Shown here in pieces: positions 1-7,333 of a stretch of DNA of 64,000 bases. The stretch is from contig CBDCLG010000003.1 of assembly GCA_965218625.1 (NCBI GenBank), positions 1-64,000 of the forward strand. Reading direction: 5' to 3'. How positions within the stretch are numbered: position 1 is the first letter of the stretch; every line of letters begins with the position of its first letter. Made by a program: the position numbers and the translations under genes. This DNA comes from Bin5 sp965218625. GTDB lineage: Bacteria; Chloroflexota; Anaerolineae; Caldilineales; Caldilineaceae. Under the pieces are notes generated by a model, which searched no databases, was not told the origin of the DNA, and saw only the letters and a program-made list of their open reading frames with translations.

Positions 1-816
1 CATCCCCGCGTTGTGTCCGCTCGTCACGTATTGGTCATCGTCCACGTCCACGCCGCCGGCCGAGCCGTTGTCGGTCATGAAGATGTAGATCGTGTTTGCC
101 GACAGCCCCAACTCCGCCAGCCTCCGCCGCAGACCGCCAACATTTTCGTCGATGTTCGCCACCATGCCGAAATACTTGGCCCGCTCCTCGTGTGGCGTCA
201 GCGGCAGATAGGGTTCGCTGTAGCGGGGGTCGACAAGATGGGGAGAGTGGGGCGCGTTGGTGGGAATGTAACAGAAAAAGGGCCGGGCGCGGTTGCTTTC
301 GATGAACTTGAGCGCCTCCCTGAACCAGACATCGGTGCAATACCCGTCATACTGCGAATATTGCTCGCCGCCCCAGTAGCTGTCATCGAAGTAGCAATTG
401 CCCCAGAAGTCAGGCGTCTGCCCGACGCCGCCGCCGCCGTGGACGACAACCGTCTCGAAGCCGCGATCCTGCGGCCGGTAGGGTGCGTTGTCGCCCAAAT
501 GCCACTTGCCGAAGATCCCGGTGGCGTAACCGCCGCGACGAAAGAAATCGGCCATGCTGACCTCGTCGGCCCGCAGCAGTGACCGGCCGCCGATCGTGTG
601 CCACACCCCGGTGCTGTTGGCGTAGTGGCCGGTCAGCAAGCCGGCGCGCGTCGGCGCGCACGTCGGGCCGACGTGGTAGTCGGTCAACCTGACGCTGCTC
701 CCATGGAGCGCGTCAAGGTTGGGGGTCTGCAACACCGGATTGCCATGGCAGGAAAGATCGCCGTAGCCCTGGTCGTCTGTGAGAACAAATACAACGTTCG
801 GCTGGTCCGTACCCAT
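1..816 (-). CDS. Cys-type sulfatase (S1 family), 3' part outside the window
   Basis: Formylglycine-dependent sulfatase; it should hydrolyse a sulfate ester, but the substrate cannot be read from sequence. 272 codons are visible and stay open through base 1, so the C-terminal half is missing. Seen: metal-site motif TDDQGYG (residues 13-19), activation motif CAPTR with the modifiable Cys at residue 53, then GKWHLGD, APHSPH and TDNGSAGG, all typical of the family. There is no signal peptide, since the core strand NVVFVLTDD starts at residue 7, so the protein is probably cytoplasmic. The ATG at 816 has a GGCGAGGAG ribosome site just upstream. By hand alignment it is about 88% identical to the sulfatase at 1951-3795, so the two look like a recent tandem duplication. 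Confidence 0.93.
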   Translation of the reverse strand, partial: MGTDQPNVVFVLTDDQGYGDLSCHGNPVLQTPNLDALHGSSVRLTDYHVGPTCAPTRAGLLTGHYANSTGVWHTIGGRSLLRADEVSMADFFRRGGYATGIFGKWHLGDNAPYRPQDRGFETVVVHGGGGVGQTPDFWGNCYFDDSYWGGEQYSQYDGYCTDVWFREALKFIESNRARPFFCYIPTNAPHSPHLVDPRYSEPYLPLTPHEERAKYFGMVANIDENVGGLRRRLAELGLSANTIYIFMTDNGSAGGVDVDDDQYVTSGHNAGM

Positions 817-1226
817 GCTCCTCGCCCTGTTTCAGTGAACTCCCTTACGCTGTCTTCTACAATCGCCAGGCGTCCTGACAGATGGAGATTGCAACTGATC
901 GACGATCCTCGAAGAACTCGAAGATACACGAAGGAAACCTATCGCGTCATTCCTTTGCCCACTGTTGGGTGAAGGTCTTTTCTGCCGGTTCGAGATGGCG
1001 AAAAGTGTCTAAAAATGGCCAAAAGTGGCCAAGAAAGACCGAAAAAATGTAAAGGACCGAATGTTTCGTTGAGTGTCGCTGGCTTTCGCACATTATTCAT
1101 CATCTGAGTGCGATGTATTGGCGGCTACAGGTGCCTGTTGCTGGATTCAGAGTCCCTGGACTCTCGTTTTCCCGGCCGGATGTTGATTCTGGCTAACGGG
1201 CGTGATTTGCCCGAGTTCTATTTCGC
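817..1226. other. gene-less stretch upstream of the first sulfatase
   Basis: No convincing gene on either strand. Around 994-1050 there is a purine-rich tract with imperfect copies of a GGCnAAAAGTG-like unit. It holds the start-proximal leader of the sulfatase that ends at base 816. No terminator or dyad stands out. Confidence 0.4.
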
Positions 1227-1601
1227 TTACCCACGCGATTTGGGGAGATTGGGATCCCTGGCGAACCGGACCATCTGTTTGTCGACGGTCTCTACAATCC
1301 GAACGAAGGCATCCAAGGCTTTCTGATTGTGTGAAATCGAAGCATCGATTGTAGAGACGAGGCGGTCGTAACGGCCTCTGAAACGACACTTTCTGCCTCC
1401 CGTTGAAACGTACCAACTGGAACCGCCGAACCTGTATTCGTCGGCAGTGATGTCCGCCTGCGAAATGTCTTTCTCCACCATTGGCAAGTAGAAACGTGCG
1501 TTATGACCAACCCGCAGTCTCCGATATGTAGATGATGCAACTCTGGCTGATCTGAGCAGCAACATTTCATGCCATACGTCCGGTAGCATGGTAGGGCCCA
1601 T
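1227..1601 (-). CDS. hypothetical protein, possibly the second half of a frameshifted gene
   Basis: I do not recognise a family. The 124-residue reading frame is basic, contains a GGSSWYVSTGG segment and ends in a predicted amphipathic helix (ASISHNQKALDAFVRIVE). It overlaps the end of the 127-residue frame upstream by 35 bases in another phase. Joining the two with one frameshift near 1570-1600 would give a single membrane-anchored protein of roughly 230 residues, which is as plausible as two separate genes. It lies between two duplicated sulfatases on the same strand. Confidence 0.3.
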   Translation of the reverse strand: MGPTMLPDVWHEMLLLRSARVASSTYRRLRVGHNARFYLPMVEKDISQADITADEYRFGGSSWYVSTGGRKCRFRGRYDRLVSTIDASISHNQKALDAFVRIVETVDKQMVRFARDPNLPKSRG

Positions 1602-1950
1602 CGCTCAGGGGTCTGGGACTATAGTGCTCGAAAGCTATTCTGATACCGCCAAGCGCCCGTCCCGGCAGGACACGAACATAGGGTTCGAAAGGATGCTTCC
1701 TCAGGATCCGCCAACCCGCGGGTGATTCGGCCAGGTCTAACGAACATTTCGGCAGGTATTTGTCTACACGTATTCGGGTCCCGTTTGACGGCGTTTGCCC
1801 GCTAATGTAGGCCAGCCAGACTGTAGCAAAGAACAGACAGGCTGCCGGAATACAAAGGAGTACCGCAACTCGGCGACATCCAGGGCTGGCGTCGCCGCCG
1901 GGTCCGGGCCTTACACGAAGAGGATTGCTTATTTGTCTTAATAGGGTCAT
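1567..1950 (-). CDS. hypothetical single-pass membrane protein
   Basis: Unknown family, 127 residues. A hydrophobic segment at about residues 28-50 (core AVLLCIPAACLFFATVWLAYI) follows an Arg-rich N terminus, which suggests one membrane span with the remainder outside. The ATG lies directly after the stop codon of the sulfatase at 1951-3795, so it is likely cotranscribed and translationally coupled. It may be the N-terminal half of a gene broken near 1570-1600 (see 1227-1601). The reading frame is weakly supported apart from its position and hydrophobic segment. Confidence 0.35.
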   Translation of the reverse strand: MTLLRQISNPLRVRPGPGGDASPGCRRVAVLLCIPAACLFFATVWLAYISGQTPSNGTRIRVDKYLPKCSLDLAESPAGWRILRKHPFEPYVRVLPGRALGGIRIAFEHYSPRPLSDGPYHATGRMA

Positions 1951-3795
1951 TCACATGGGCCCGACCTGCTCCACATAAACATAGTAGGCCCCTAATTCCC
2001 GCCCATCATCGGTCTCGAGCCATGTCTGCAAGTGCGCCGCGCCCTCCAATAGCGACAATGTAAGGGATGCGCTCCCGTCGGATTGACCGACATCGGTTGA
2101 CGCTTCCACACTGTCAACGGCAATGCGCGCCCGGCGCACCGGAATTGCAACGCCCCCGCCCCACCGCACCCGTTCTCTCCACGATCTCGCTCCGCCGTCC
2201 TCCTCGCCCTGCTCGATGCGCAGCTCTTCCCAGCCCACAGGCTCGCCGCCCGCCAGCCCGGCCGAGATCGCCGACCCCTGCTCCGCCGGCCAGCGCCGCA
2301 TCTCGAAGCGGTAGGTGCCCGCCTCGACGATATCCACCTCCCAGTAGCCGTTGCAGATCAACCCCTGCCGCACCAGGCACTGGTTCCACGCGCCTTCCAG
2401 CTCCTCGTTGTGCCAGTCGTAGGTGTTCAGACGCAGCCGCCTCGCGCCCGGCCCGCCGATCCGGATCGGAATCTCCCCGTCGAACTGTTGCGACACCCTC
2501 GCCCACCAGCCCTCGTAGGCCTTTCGCAAAGCGACCACCACATCCGGGTGGGCCGCGGCAACATCGCGGCGCTGCTCAGGGTCGGCCTTGATCTCGTACA
2601 GCTCGTCGCCATTCACCAGCCGCCAGCGGTCGCTCAAAACCGCGCTCCTGCGCCACTTAATAGGCTGGGGCAGGCGTTGCGTATCGGTCACGAGCGCACG
2701 ATCAGGCCAGCGGACGGCGCTTCCGCCGGCTGTACTGGCTGCCCCGGGCGCAACACCGTCCTCGCCGATCGCAGCCTGCAGGAGCGGGACCAGGCTGCGC
2801 CCGTCGAACTCGCAACTCGCGGGCTTCTCCAGCCCGCACAGCTCGATCAACGTCGGCAGGATATCCACATTGGCCGTCACCCGCTCCACATCGCAGCCGC
2901 GGGCATAGCCCCCGGCCGGCCAGTGGAGGAAGAAGGGCACGCGGTGGCCGCCATCGTACTCCGACGCCTTCTTGCCGCGCATCCCCGCATTGAAGCCGCT
3001 GACCACGTACTGTTCCTCATCGACCTCGACGCCGCCGGCTGACCCGTTGTCGGTCATGAAGATGAAGACCGTGTTCTCCGCCAGGCCCAGCTCCCCGAGC
3101 CGGCGCCGCAGGCCGCCGACATTCTCGTCGATATTGGCCACCATCCCGTAGTAGTTGGCCCGCCCGCTGTGGGGCGTCAAGGGAAGATAGGGGTCGCTGT
3201 AGCGCGGCTCGACCAGGTGGGGCGAATGCGGCGCATTGGTGGGGATGTAGCAGAAGAAGGGCCGGTCCCGGTTTGACTCGATAAACGTCAAAGCCTCCCG
3301 GAACCAGACGTCGGTGCAGTAGCCGTCGTATTGCCTGTAACTCTCACCGTTCCAGTAGCTGTCGTCGAAGTAACAGTTGCCCCAGTAGTCGGGCGTCTGC
3401 CCCACGCCGCCGCCGCCGTGCACGACCACCGTCTCGAAGCCGCGGTCCTGCGGACGGTAGGGTGCGTTGTCGCCCAGGTGCCACTTGCCGAAGATGCCGG
3501 TGGCATAACCGCCGCGGCGAAAGAAATCGGCCATGCTGATCTCATCGGCGCGCAGCAGCGAGCGCCCGCCGCTGGTCCGCCAGACGCCTGTGCTGTTGGC
3601 GTAGTGGCCGGTAAGAAGGCCGGCACGCGTCGGCGCACACGTCGGGCCCACGTGATAGTCGGTAAGCCTGACGCCGCTGGCGTGCAGCGCGTCCAGGTTC
3701 GGCGTCTTCAGGACCGGATTGCCGTGGCAGGCAAGATCGCCGTAGCCCTGGTCATCCGTCAGCACAAAAACGACGTTCGGCCTGTCGCGTTCCAT
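1951..3795 (-). CDS. Cys-type sulfatase (S1 family), full length
   Basis: Formylglycine-dependent sulfatase of 614 residues acting on an unknown organic sulfate. Motifs in order: TDDQGYG near residue 13 (metal ligands), CAPTR at 53-57 (Cys to formylglycine), GKWHLGD near 110, APHSPH near 200, TDNGSAGG near 255, and GGHRVPFF near 290. After the catalytic domain a C-terminal extension of about 130 residues looks beta-rich. There is no signal peptide, so it is probably cytoplasmic. I chose the ATG at 3795 rather than the GTG at 3825 because the paralogue at 1-816 and the fossil copy near 5426 both start at this point of the alignment. A heptamer repeat tract lies directly upstream. The next gene starts on the base after its stop. 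Confidence 0.95.
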   Translation of the reverse strand: MERDRPNVVFVLTDDQGYGDLACHGNPVLKTPNLDALHASGVRLTDYHVGPTCAPTRAGLLTGHYANSTGVWRTSGGRSLLRADEISMADFFRRGGYATGIFGKWHLGDNAPYRPQDRGFETVVVHGGGGVGQTPDYWGNCYFDDSYWNGESYRQYDGYCTDVWFREALTFIESNRDRPFFCYIPTNAPHSPHLVEPRYSDPYLPLTPHSGRANYYGMVANIDENVGGLRRRLGELGLAENTVFIFMTDNGSAGGVEVDEEQYVVSGFNAGMRGKKASEYDGGHRVPFFLHWPAGGYARGCDVERVTANVDILPTLIELCGLEKPASCEFDGRSLVPLLQAAIGEDGVAPGAASTAGGSAVRWPDRALVTDTQRLPQPIKWRRSAVLSDRWRLVNGDELYEIKADPEQRRDVAAAHPDVVVALRKAYEGWWARVSQQFDGEIPIRIGGPGARRLRLNTYDWHNEELEGAWNQCLVRQGLICNGYWEVDIVEAGTYRFEMRRWPAEQGSAISAGLAGGEPVGWEELRIEQGEEDGGARSWRERVRWGGGVAIPVRRARIAVDSVEASTDVGQSDGSASLTLSLLEGAAHLQTWLETDDGRELGAYYVYVEQVGPM

Positions 3796-3821
3796 CACCC
3801 TCACCCGTTCCAACTCCTCTG

Positions 3822-3880
3822 CCACTCACTGACCACTGGCAAATCGCAACTGGCCACTGGCAACTGACCACTGACTACTG
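3822..3880. repeat. degenerate heptamer tandem repeat (CCACTGG/CAACTGA type)
   Basis: Run of seven-base units such as CCACTGA, CCACTGG, CAACTGG, CAACTGA and CTACTG directly upstream of the sulfatase start. The same units recur at 9104-9124, and a related heptamer tract lies at 5461-5565. This resembles the short tandemly repeated heptamers (STRR) known from cyanobacteria in style, not in exact unit. Confidence 0.7.
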
Positions 3881-4070
3881 CCGTTCATTGGCTGACGGAG
3901 CAAGCAGCGACACTTTTACATATCTTACGACGGACACAACTCAAGACCGCGCTCAATCAACGGACCCAATTCGATCTTGGCCGACGAATCTCCTGGATCT
4001 GTTCGCCGAATTGGTTCAATGTCCGGAGCTACAACGTAGTTCGGTTGATGCACTCCATTCAACGAGTAAG

Positions 4071-4313
4071 TTACTCTTTCGGCAGCATCATGATCGTTAC
4101 CGCTCCCTTTACGCACCGATAGAACGGAAAGCCGCCGCGCTCAACACAGTTGCAATTCAGATAGCCCCTCTCGATCGTCAGCGGCCAGTCGTTCCCCATT
4201 TTCTCACGGTAAATGGTGATGGTTTGTCCCGAATTTGGCTCACATCCTAGGCCAAGAAGCATGAGAATCAGCAAGGCAGGAATTCGTCCCATCCGGTTTA
4301 CGATTCCACGCAT
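4071..4313 (-). CDS. small secreted or lipoprotein-like protein, DUF2511-like
   Basis: 80 residues from the ATG at 4313. The N terminus has basic residues followed by a hydrophobic stretch ending LLGLGC, so either a signal peptide or an imperfect lipoprotein signal with the Cys as anchor. The rest has the pattern GNDWPLTIERGYLNC then a second strand ending in a small hydrophobic motif, which resembles the DUF2511 family of small exported proteins, where a W-P-L/F-T-V-x-x-G-x-L-x-C motif is typical. Function unknown. The ATG at 4292 (7 codons later) is an alternative start. It lies about 70 bases after the SCP2-like gene on the same strand and may share its transcript. Confidence 0.55.
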   Translation of the reverse strand: MRGIVNRMGRIPALLILMLLGLGCEPNSGQTITIYREKMGNDWPLTIERGYLNCNCVERGGFPFYRCVKGAVTIMMLPKE

Positions 4314-4386
4314 ACAAAGTACGTCCCTATCTCCTCGTCCATGCCCTTGGCTTCCTCCATGCGACGCGCGTTTGCGCTTCGGCGCT

Positions 4387-5028
4387 TCAGCTGCCCCGCT
4401 TCTGCGACGAAACGCCAGGCCGCCACTTGACGTACCAGCGGGCAAACTTTAGCCAACTCATAAAGGTGTCGGCCTTGATCGCCTTGAAGACCTGCTTCTG
4501 GTAGGTGATGCAATCCTCGCCGGTCATTGCGAACGTTCTCCCGGCGCGGCCGTGCAGACCCTCGATTACCAGCCACTGCCCGCCGGCAAAGGCAAGCGTA
4601 TGATTGGCGACCTGCTCGGCTTCGGGGCCAAGAAGCTGCACATGTATGAGGTCTTCAATCCCGACCAGCTTCCGCATTAAGGTTTTGGACATCATCGGGT
4701 TGCGCATCGTCTCACGAGTGAGAGGTGTGAACAGCACCCCAATGATTCGCCAAATCTCAAATGCATCCAACCTGCCGTCTGCCACATGGCTGACCATATT
4801 GTGCACATTTTCCAGCTTGATCGGCACCAGAAAGTCGTAACTGTCCGGCAGCCCGGGGTCAATGGCGATCCGCTCCTCGCCCATGCGCACGGTCAGTTCC
4901 TCGCCCGTCTCCTCAATAGTGATAGCGATCACATCGAACAGACCTCTGAAGATCTCCACGATCTCCTTCGTCAGGACGGCCGCCCGCCACAGGTCTACCG
5001 CCTTCTCGGTCTTCGGCGCTTCATCCAT
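4387..5028 (-). CDS. SCP2-like hypothetical protein
   Basis: 213 residues, no signal peptide or membrane span. The central part reads like an SCP2-type lipid-binding fold: alternating hydrophobic strands (ITIEETGEELTVRMGEE), a helix rich in hydrophobics with DAFEIWRIIGVLF, and a second strand pair with LLGPEAEQ. I assign this by pattern only. The ATG at 5028 is preceded by a strong GGAGGGAGC ribosome site. It is followed downstream by the small DUF2511-like gene. If the fold is right it would bind a hydrophobic ligand in the cytoplasm; the ligand and pathway are unknown. Confidence 0.6.
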   Translation of the reverse strand: MDEAPKTEKAVDLWRAAVLTKEIVEIFRGLFDVIAITIEETGEELTVRMGEERIAIDPGLPDSYDFLVPIKLENVHNMVSHVADGRLDAFEIWRIIGVLFTPLTRETMRNPMMSKTLMRKLVGIEDLIHVQLLGPEAEQVANHTLAFAGGQWLVIEGLHGRAGRTFAMTGEDCITYQKQVFKAIKADTFMSWLKFARWYVKWRPGVSSQKRGS

Positions 5029-5378
5029 TGCTCCCTCCCATACCGCTAGACACGCGTTCCCCGCCGGTCAGCCTCCTGGCAGGCTGCGAGAGCAGGCAAT
5101 CCCCCCATCCGACACAATACTTTTTCTCTTTGTGCCTCTCATGGAAACGGCTAAGACCTCCGCGCCGGGTCGTTGCGGGACTAGCGCCAAGCGTCCGGCG
5201 CTCCCTTCTCACAGCTGGTTGTTCCCGCTAAAGAGGGGTAAACCTTCCGAATGCGAAGGTGAAGAGAGAAAGAAGGCGATGTCCAGCATTTTCTGACCGT
5301 TGGTCTGGCTCATGGCAATTCGAACGGTCCGTTACGTGCAAGCCTCGCCGATCTCCGCCTCCCACTACCCACCGCAGA
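5029..5378. other. gene-less stretch
   Basis: No gene with support on either strand. It contains the leader and ribosome site of the SCP2-like gene at its left edge. At its right edge it holds degraded sequence continuing from the sulfatase fossil at 5379-5426. Confidence 0.4.
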
Positions 5379-5426
5379 TCAGCCATGGTCGTCAACGAGA
5401 ACGACGTTCGGCCTGTCCCCTCCCAT
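5379..5426 (-). pseudogene. fossil 5' end of a third sulfatase
   Basis: Fifteen codons reading MGGDRPNVVLVDDHG followed by TGA. The two sulfatases in this window begin MERDRPNVVFVLTDDQGYG and MGTDQPNVVFVLTDDQGYG, so this matches their start with a small deletion inside the strand before DD. Past the stop, a shift of one frame gives ADL, matching the usual DDHGWADL continuation; beyond that, similarity is lost. It lies between the PhyH gene and the SCP2-like gene on the same strand. It is a remnant and encodes no working enzyme. Confidence 0.7.
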
Positions 5427-5460
5427 ACCCCTTCACGCTCTCCCGCCCATCATTCCTTCA

Positions 5461-5565
5461 CCATCCACCATCCACCATCCACCATCCACCATCCACCATC
5501 CACCATCCACCATCCACTATCCACTATCCACTATCCACTATCCACTATCCACTATCCACTATCCA
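5461..5565. repeat. 15-unit heptamer tandem repeat (8 x CCATCCA, 7 x CTATCCA)
   Basis: Perfect period-7 tract: eight copies of CCATCCA followed directly by seven copies of CTATCCA, 105 bases in all. It lies between the 3' end of the PhyH gene (stop at 5573) and the sulfatase fossil. A single substitution separates the two unit types, which implies expansion after the mutation. There are no spacers, so it is not a CRISPR array. Confidence 0.97.
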
Positions 5566-5572
5566 CTGCAGT

Positions 5573-6337
5573 TCACCACGGCCGTTCCCGCTCCTCGAAG
5601 TTCTTCTCCGCGTCCACGCCGCGCACAAGCACCGGCTTCCAGCTTCCGCCGATCGAGGCCAGCGAGTTCTCTTCGGCCTGCCGCACCCAGGTCGGCACAT
5701 AGCGCAGTGTAAGACCGCAGCGCCGCCGGTCCGAACTGTTTGGCAGGCTGCCGTGAATGAGCGTGCCGTCGTGGATCGAGACCTGGCCGGCCCGCAGCGG
5801 CAGGTCGACTGCAGTTGCCGCCTGCTCCGGCGTAACGCCGACCTCCTGGTTGATGCTGAGGAGGTTGCCCGCCTGCTCGGCCTTGCCGTGCTCGAGGACG
5901 CCCGAAATGTGCGTGCTCGGTATGACCTGCATGCAGCCGTTTTCCACGTCGCTGTCGTCCACCGCGTACCAGGCCGTAATCGCCATCGGCGGGTCCAACC
6001 CCCAGAACGTCACGTCCTGGTGCCAGGCGACGAACGTCTCCGCATCCTTGCCCTCGCCGTACTTGTTGAAAAAGTGCGTCGCCAGCAGCAGCACATTGGG
6101 CCCGATCAGCGCCTCGATCGTGTCCAGCACCGTCGGATTCGTCGCGAGGTCCCAGATGAACTCCTCCTCGAAATGGTAGTCGATCAGACCGATCTGGGCG
6201 GTCTCCTTGTCGACGCGCGCCTCCAGGTCGTCGAAGCGCTCCCGGTATTCGCTGACTTTCGGCTCCTCGATCACATCGATGGCGTCAATGTAGCCGTCGC
6301 GTTTGTATGCCTCAACCTGCGCCGTTGAAAGGGCCAT
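5573..6337 (-). CDS. phytanoyl-CoA dioxygenase (PhyH) family oxygenase
   Basis: Fe(II)/2-oxoglutarate-dependent oxygenase of 254 residues; PhyH-family members hydroxylate or otherwise oxidise diverse small molecules. Seen: the iron-binding HxD within WHQDVTFW (about residue 106) and the distal His in LIHGSLPN (about 196), followed by RRR supplying the Arg that usually binds 2-oxoglutarate. Two ATGs are adjacent; I chose the second (6337) because the AAAGGAGG ribosome site at 6343-6350 then has 5-base spacing instead of 2. The leader is duplicated at 7147-7230. Proximity to sulfatases suggests catabolism of a sulfated or ether-type compound, which is inference. Confidence 0.9.
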   Translation of the reverse strand: MALSTAQVEAYKRDGYIDAIDVIEEPKVSEYRERFDDLEARVDKETAQIGLIDYHFEEEFIWDLATNPTVLDTIEALIGPNVLLLATHFFNKYGEGKDAETFVAWHQDVTFWGLDPPMAITAWYAVDDSDVENGCMQVIPSTHISGVLEHGKAEQAGNLLSINQEVGVTPEQAATAVDLPLRAGQVSIHDGTLIHGSLPNSSDRRRCGLTLRYVPTWVRQAEENSLASIGGSWKPVLVRGVDAEKNFEERERPW

Positions 6338-6408
6338 CATTTCCTCCTTTATCAGTTCGTAGCTGCCTGCTGCTGAGAATACTCCTTACAGGCCGCGATT
6401 GCAAAGCC
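6325..6408. repeat. 84-bp direct repeat, copy A (phyH start and leader)
   Basis: Near-identical to 7147-7230; the last 53 bases (6356-6408) match 7178-7230 exactly. This copy spans the first codons, ribosome site and leader of the PhyH gene. The two copies are 822 bases apart and bracket the A/T-rich pair of small genes. Confidence 0.95.
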
Positions 6409-6443
6409 CTCGAGAAAGATTGCTTCTACGTCGTCTTTCTTAC

Positions 6444-6486
6444 AAAGAAAAAATCGCCCCACACGATTTGTGCGCCAGGGCGATTT
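6444..6486 (-). terminator. rho-independent terminator after the small two-gene operon
   Basis: Perfect stem AAATCGCCC/GGGCGATTT (6451-6459 and 6478-6486) followed on the minus strand by a T-rich run, TTTTTTCTTT (6444-6453). It lies 28 bases after the stop of the gene at 6514-6789. Confidence 0.8.
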
Positions 6487-6513
6487 AGGAGACGATTTAG
6501 TAATTGTTGGAGG

Positions 6514-6789
6514 CTAATTCAAGAATAAATTGATTGCGAGATTGACTACAGATATGACAATCGTAGCCCCAACGACCCATAGATTGACGAATTGTTTGAG
6601 CGTTTTGATTTCGGATGGGGACACGCTTTTCTCAATGAAACCCTTTAGTTCGGCCACGCTTGTTTCGATTTTCCCTTCGAGGCGCGCGATGTCCACTTGG
6701 TTAGCTGCATGCTGCATATGCTCTTCAAGTGCAGCTAACCTTTCCTTGGTTTCCCCAGTTGCCCGTTCATATTCTACTTCTTTATTCAT
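6514..6789 (-). CDS. small coiled-coil, tail-anchored membrane protein
   Basis: 91 residues: a charged heptad-rich helix (residues 5-65, repeated leucine/isoleucine spacing, with ARLEGKIETSVAELKGFIEK), then one C-terminal membrane span (FVNLWVVGATIVISVVNLAI) ending almost at the C terminus. No enzymatic motif. The start codon lies 2 bases after the stop of the zinc-ribbon gene, so the pair is an operon, closed by the terminator at 6444-6486. The base composition is visibly richer in A/T than the neighbours, and the operon is bracketed by an 84-bp direct repeat, which suggests acquisition by transfer. Small coiled-coil proteins with a terminal span occur in phage and defence cassettes, but I cannot assign a function. 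Confidence 0.7.
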   Translation of the reverse strand: MNKEVEYERATGETKERLAALEEHMQHAANQVDIARLEGKIETSVAELKGFIEKSVSPSEIKTLKQFVNLWVVGATIVISVVNLAINLFLN

Positions 6790-6791
6790 GA

Positions 6792-7061
6792 CTATTCTTC
6801 TGTTTTCTCTAAGAGGATTGAAAGCAAGTGTTCCAATTTAAATCCACATCTCTTGCAGAAAACAGTAAACATTGCAGTTGTCCCTACATCGAAGTAGGAG
6901 AAGGAACTATTTCCGCAACGAGGACATGTTTGATTAACTTCCTTCTCTTCGAGGGCTTTCTTCACTAATTCTTCGAGGCCAAGTTGTTCCGAAATTCCTT
7001 CGGTAATCGAGTGCTCCTCCGTCAGAATCACGCCAACAAAGCACCTGTTTTCGCGCGCCAC
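6792..7061 (-). CDS. small zinc-ribbon protein
   Basis: 89 residues with two Cys pairs, CPRCG (about residue 46) and CKRCG (about 73), spaced as in a treble-clef or zinc-ribbon fold, followed by an acidic tail. The N-terminal half is predicted helical (SEQLGLEELVKKALEEK). The start is taken as GTG at 7061, directly after an in-frame TGA; no ribosome site is obvious, so the true start is uncertain. First gene of the two-gene A/T-rich operon with the coiled-coil membrane protein. The Zn site suggests nucleic-acid or protein binding; there is no direct evidence. Confidence 0.65.
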   Translation of the reverse strand: MARENRCFVGVILTEEHSITEGISEQLGLEELVKKALEEKEVNQTCPRCGNSSFSYFDVGTTAMFTVFCKRCGFKLEHLLSILLEKTEE

Positions 7062-7146
7062 TCAGTGCACTACAAGCGCTATGATACGTTCTCAGTCTAT
7101 CGCATTTCCCTCAATTTGTACTGTCCATTACTTCGTAATGCAATCA

Positions 7147-7230
7147 TTGAAGGGGCCATGTTTCCCTCCTTTGTCAATTCGTAGCTGCCTGCTGCTGAGA
7201 ATACTCCTTACAGGCCGCGATTGCAAAGCC
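7147..7230. repeat. 84-bp direct repeat, copy B
   Basis: Second copy of the phyH start/leader repeat at 6325-6408. Here the ATG opens a short frame that diverges from PhyH within a few codons. This copy probably marks the outer boundary of the inserted segment. Confidence 0.95.
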
Positions 7231-7333
7231 AAAGAAGGGGAACCGGATGCGGTGCCGGCCCCCCAACTGTGTTAGACTGTTGCGAGGAAAAAACTGACCG
7301 CGCCAGGGCCGTTTCGAACGGGAGGTCTGACCA

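Noticed and set aside
13..582. 189-residue plus-strand frame at the left edge
   Set aside because: Antisense shadow of the sulfatase; the minus frame shows the full set of sulfatase motifs.
3925..4116. 63-residue minus-strand frame overlapping the DUF2511-like gene end
   Set aside because: No family features, and it overlaps the better-supported small exported protein.
5461..5565. Tandem repeat considered as a CRISPR array
   Set aside because: Unit is 7 bases with no spacers.
5300..6328. 342-residue plus-strand frame across the heptamer tract and PhyH gene
   Set aside because: Antisense shadow of PhyH plus repeat sequence (HHPPSTIHY runs); the minus frame has the HxD and distal His.
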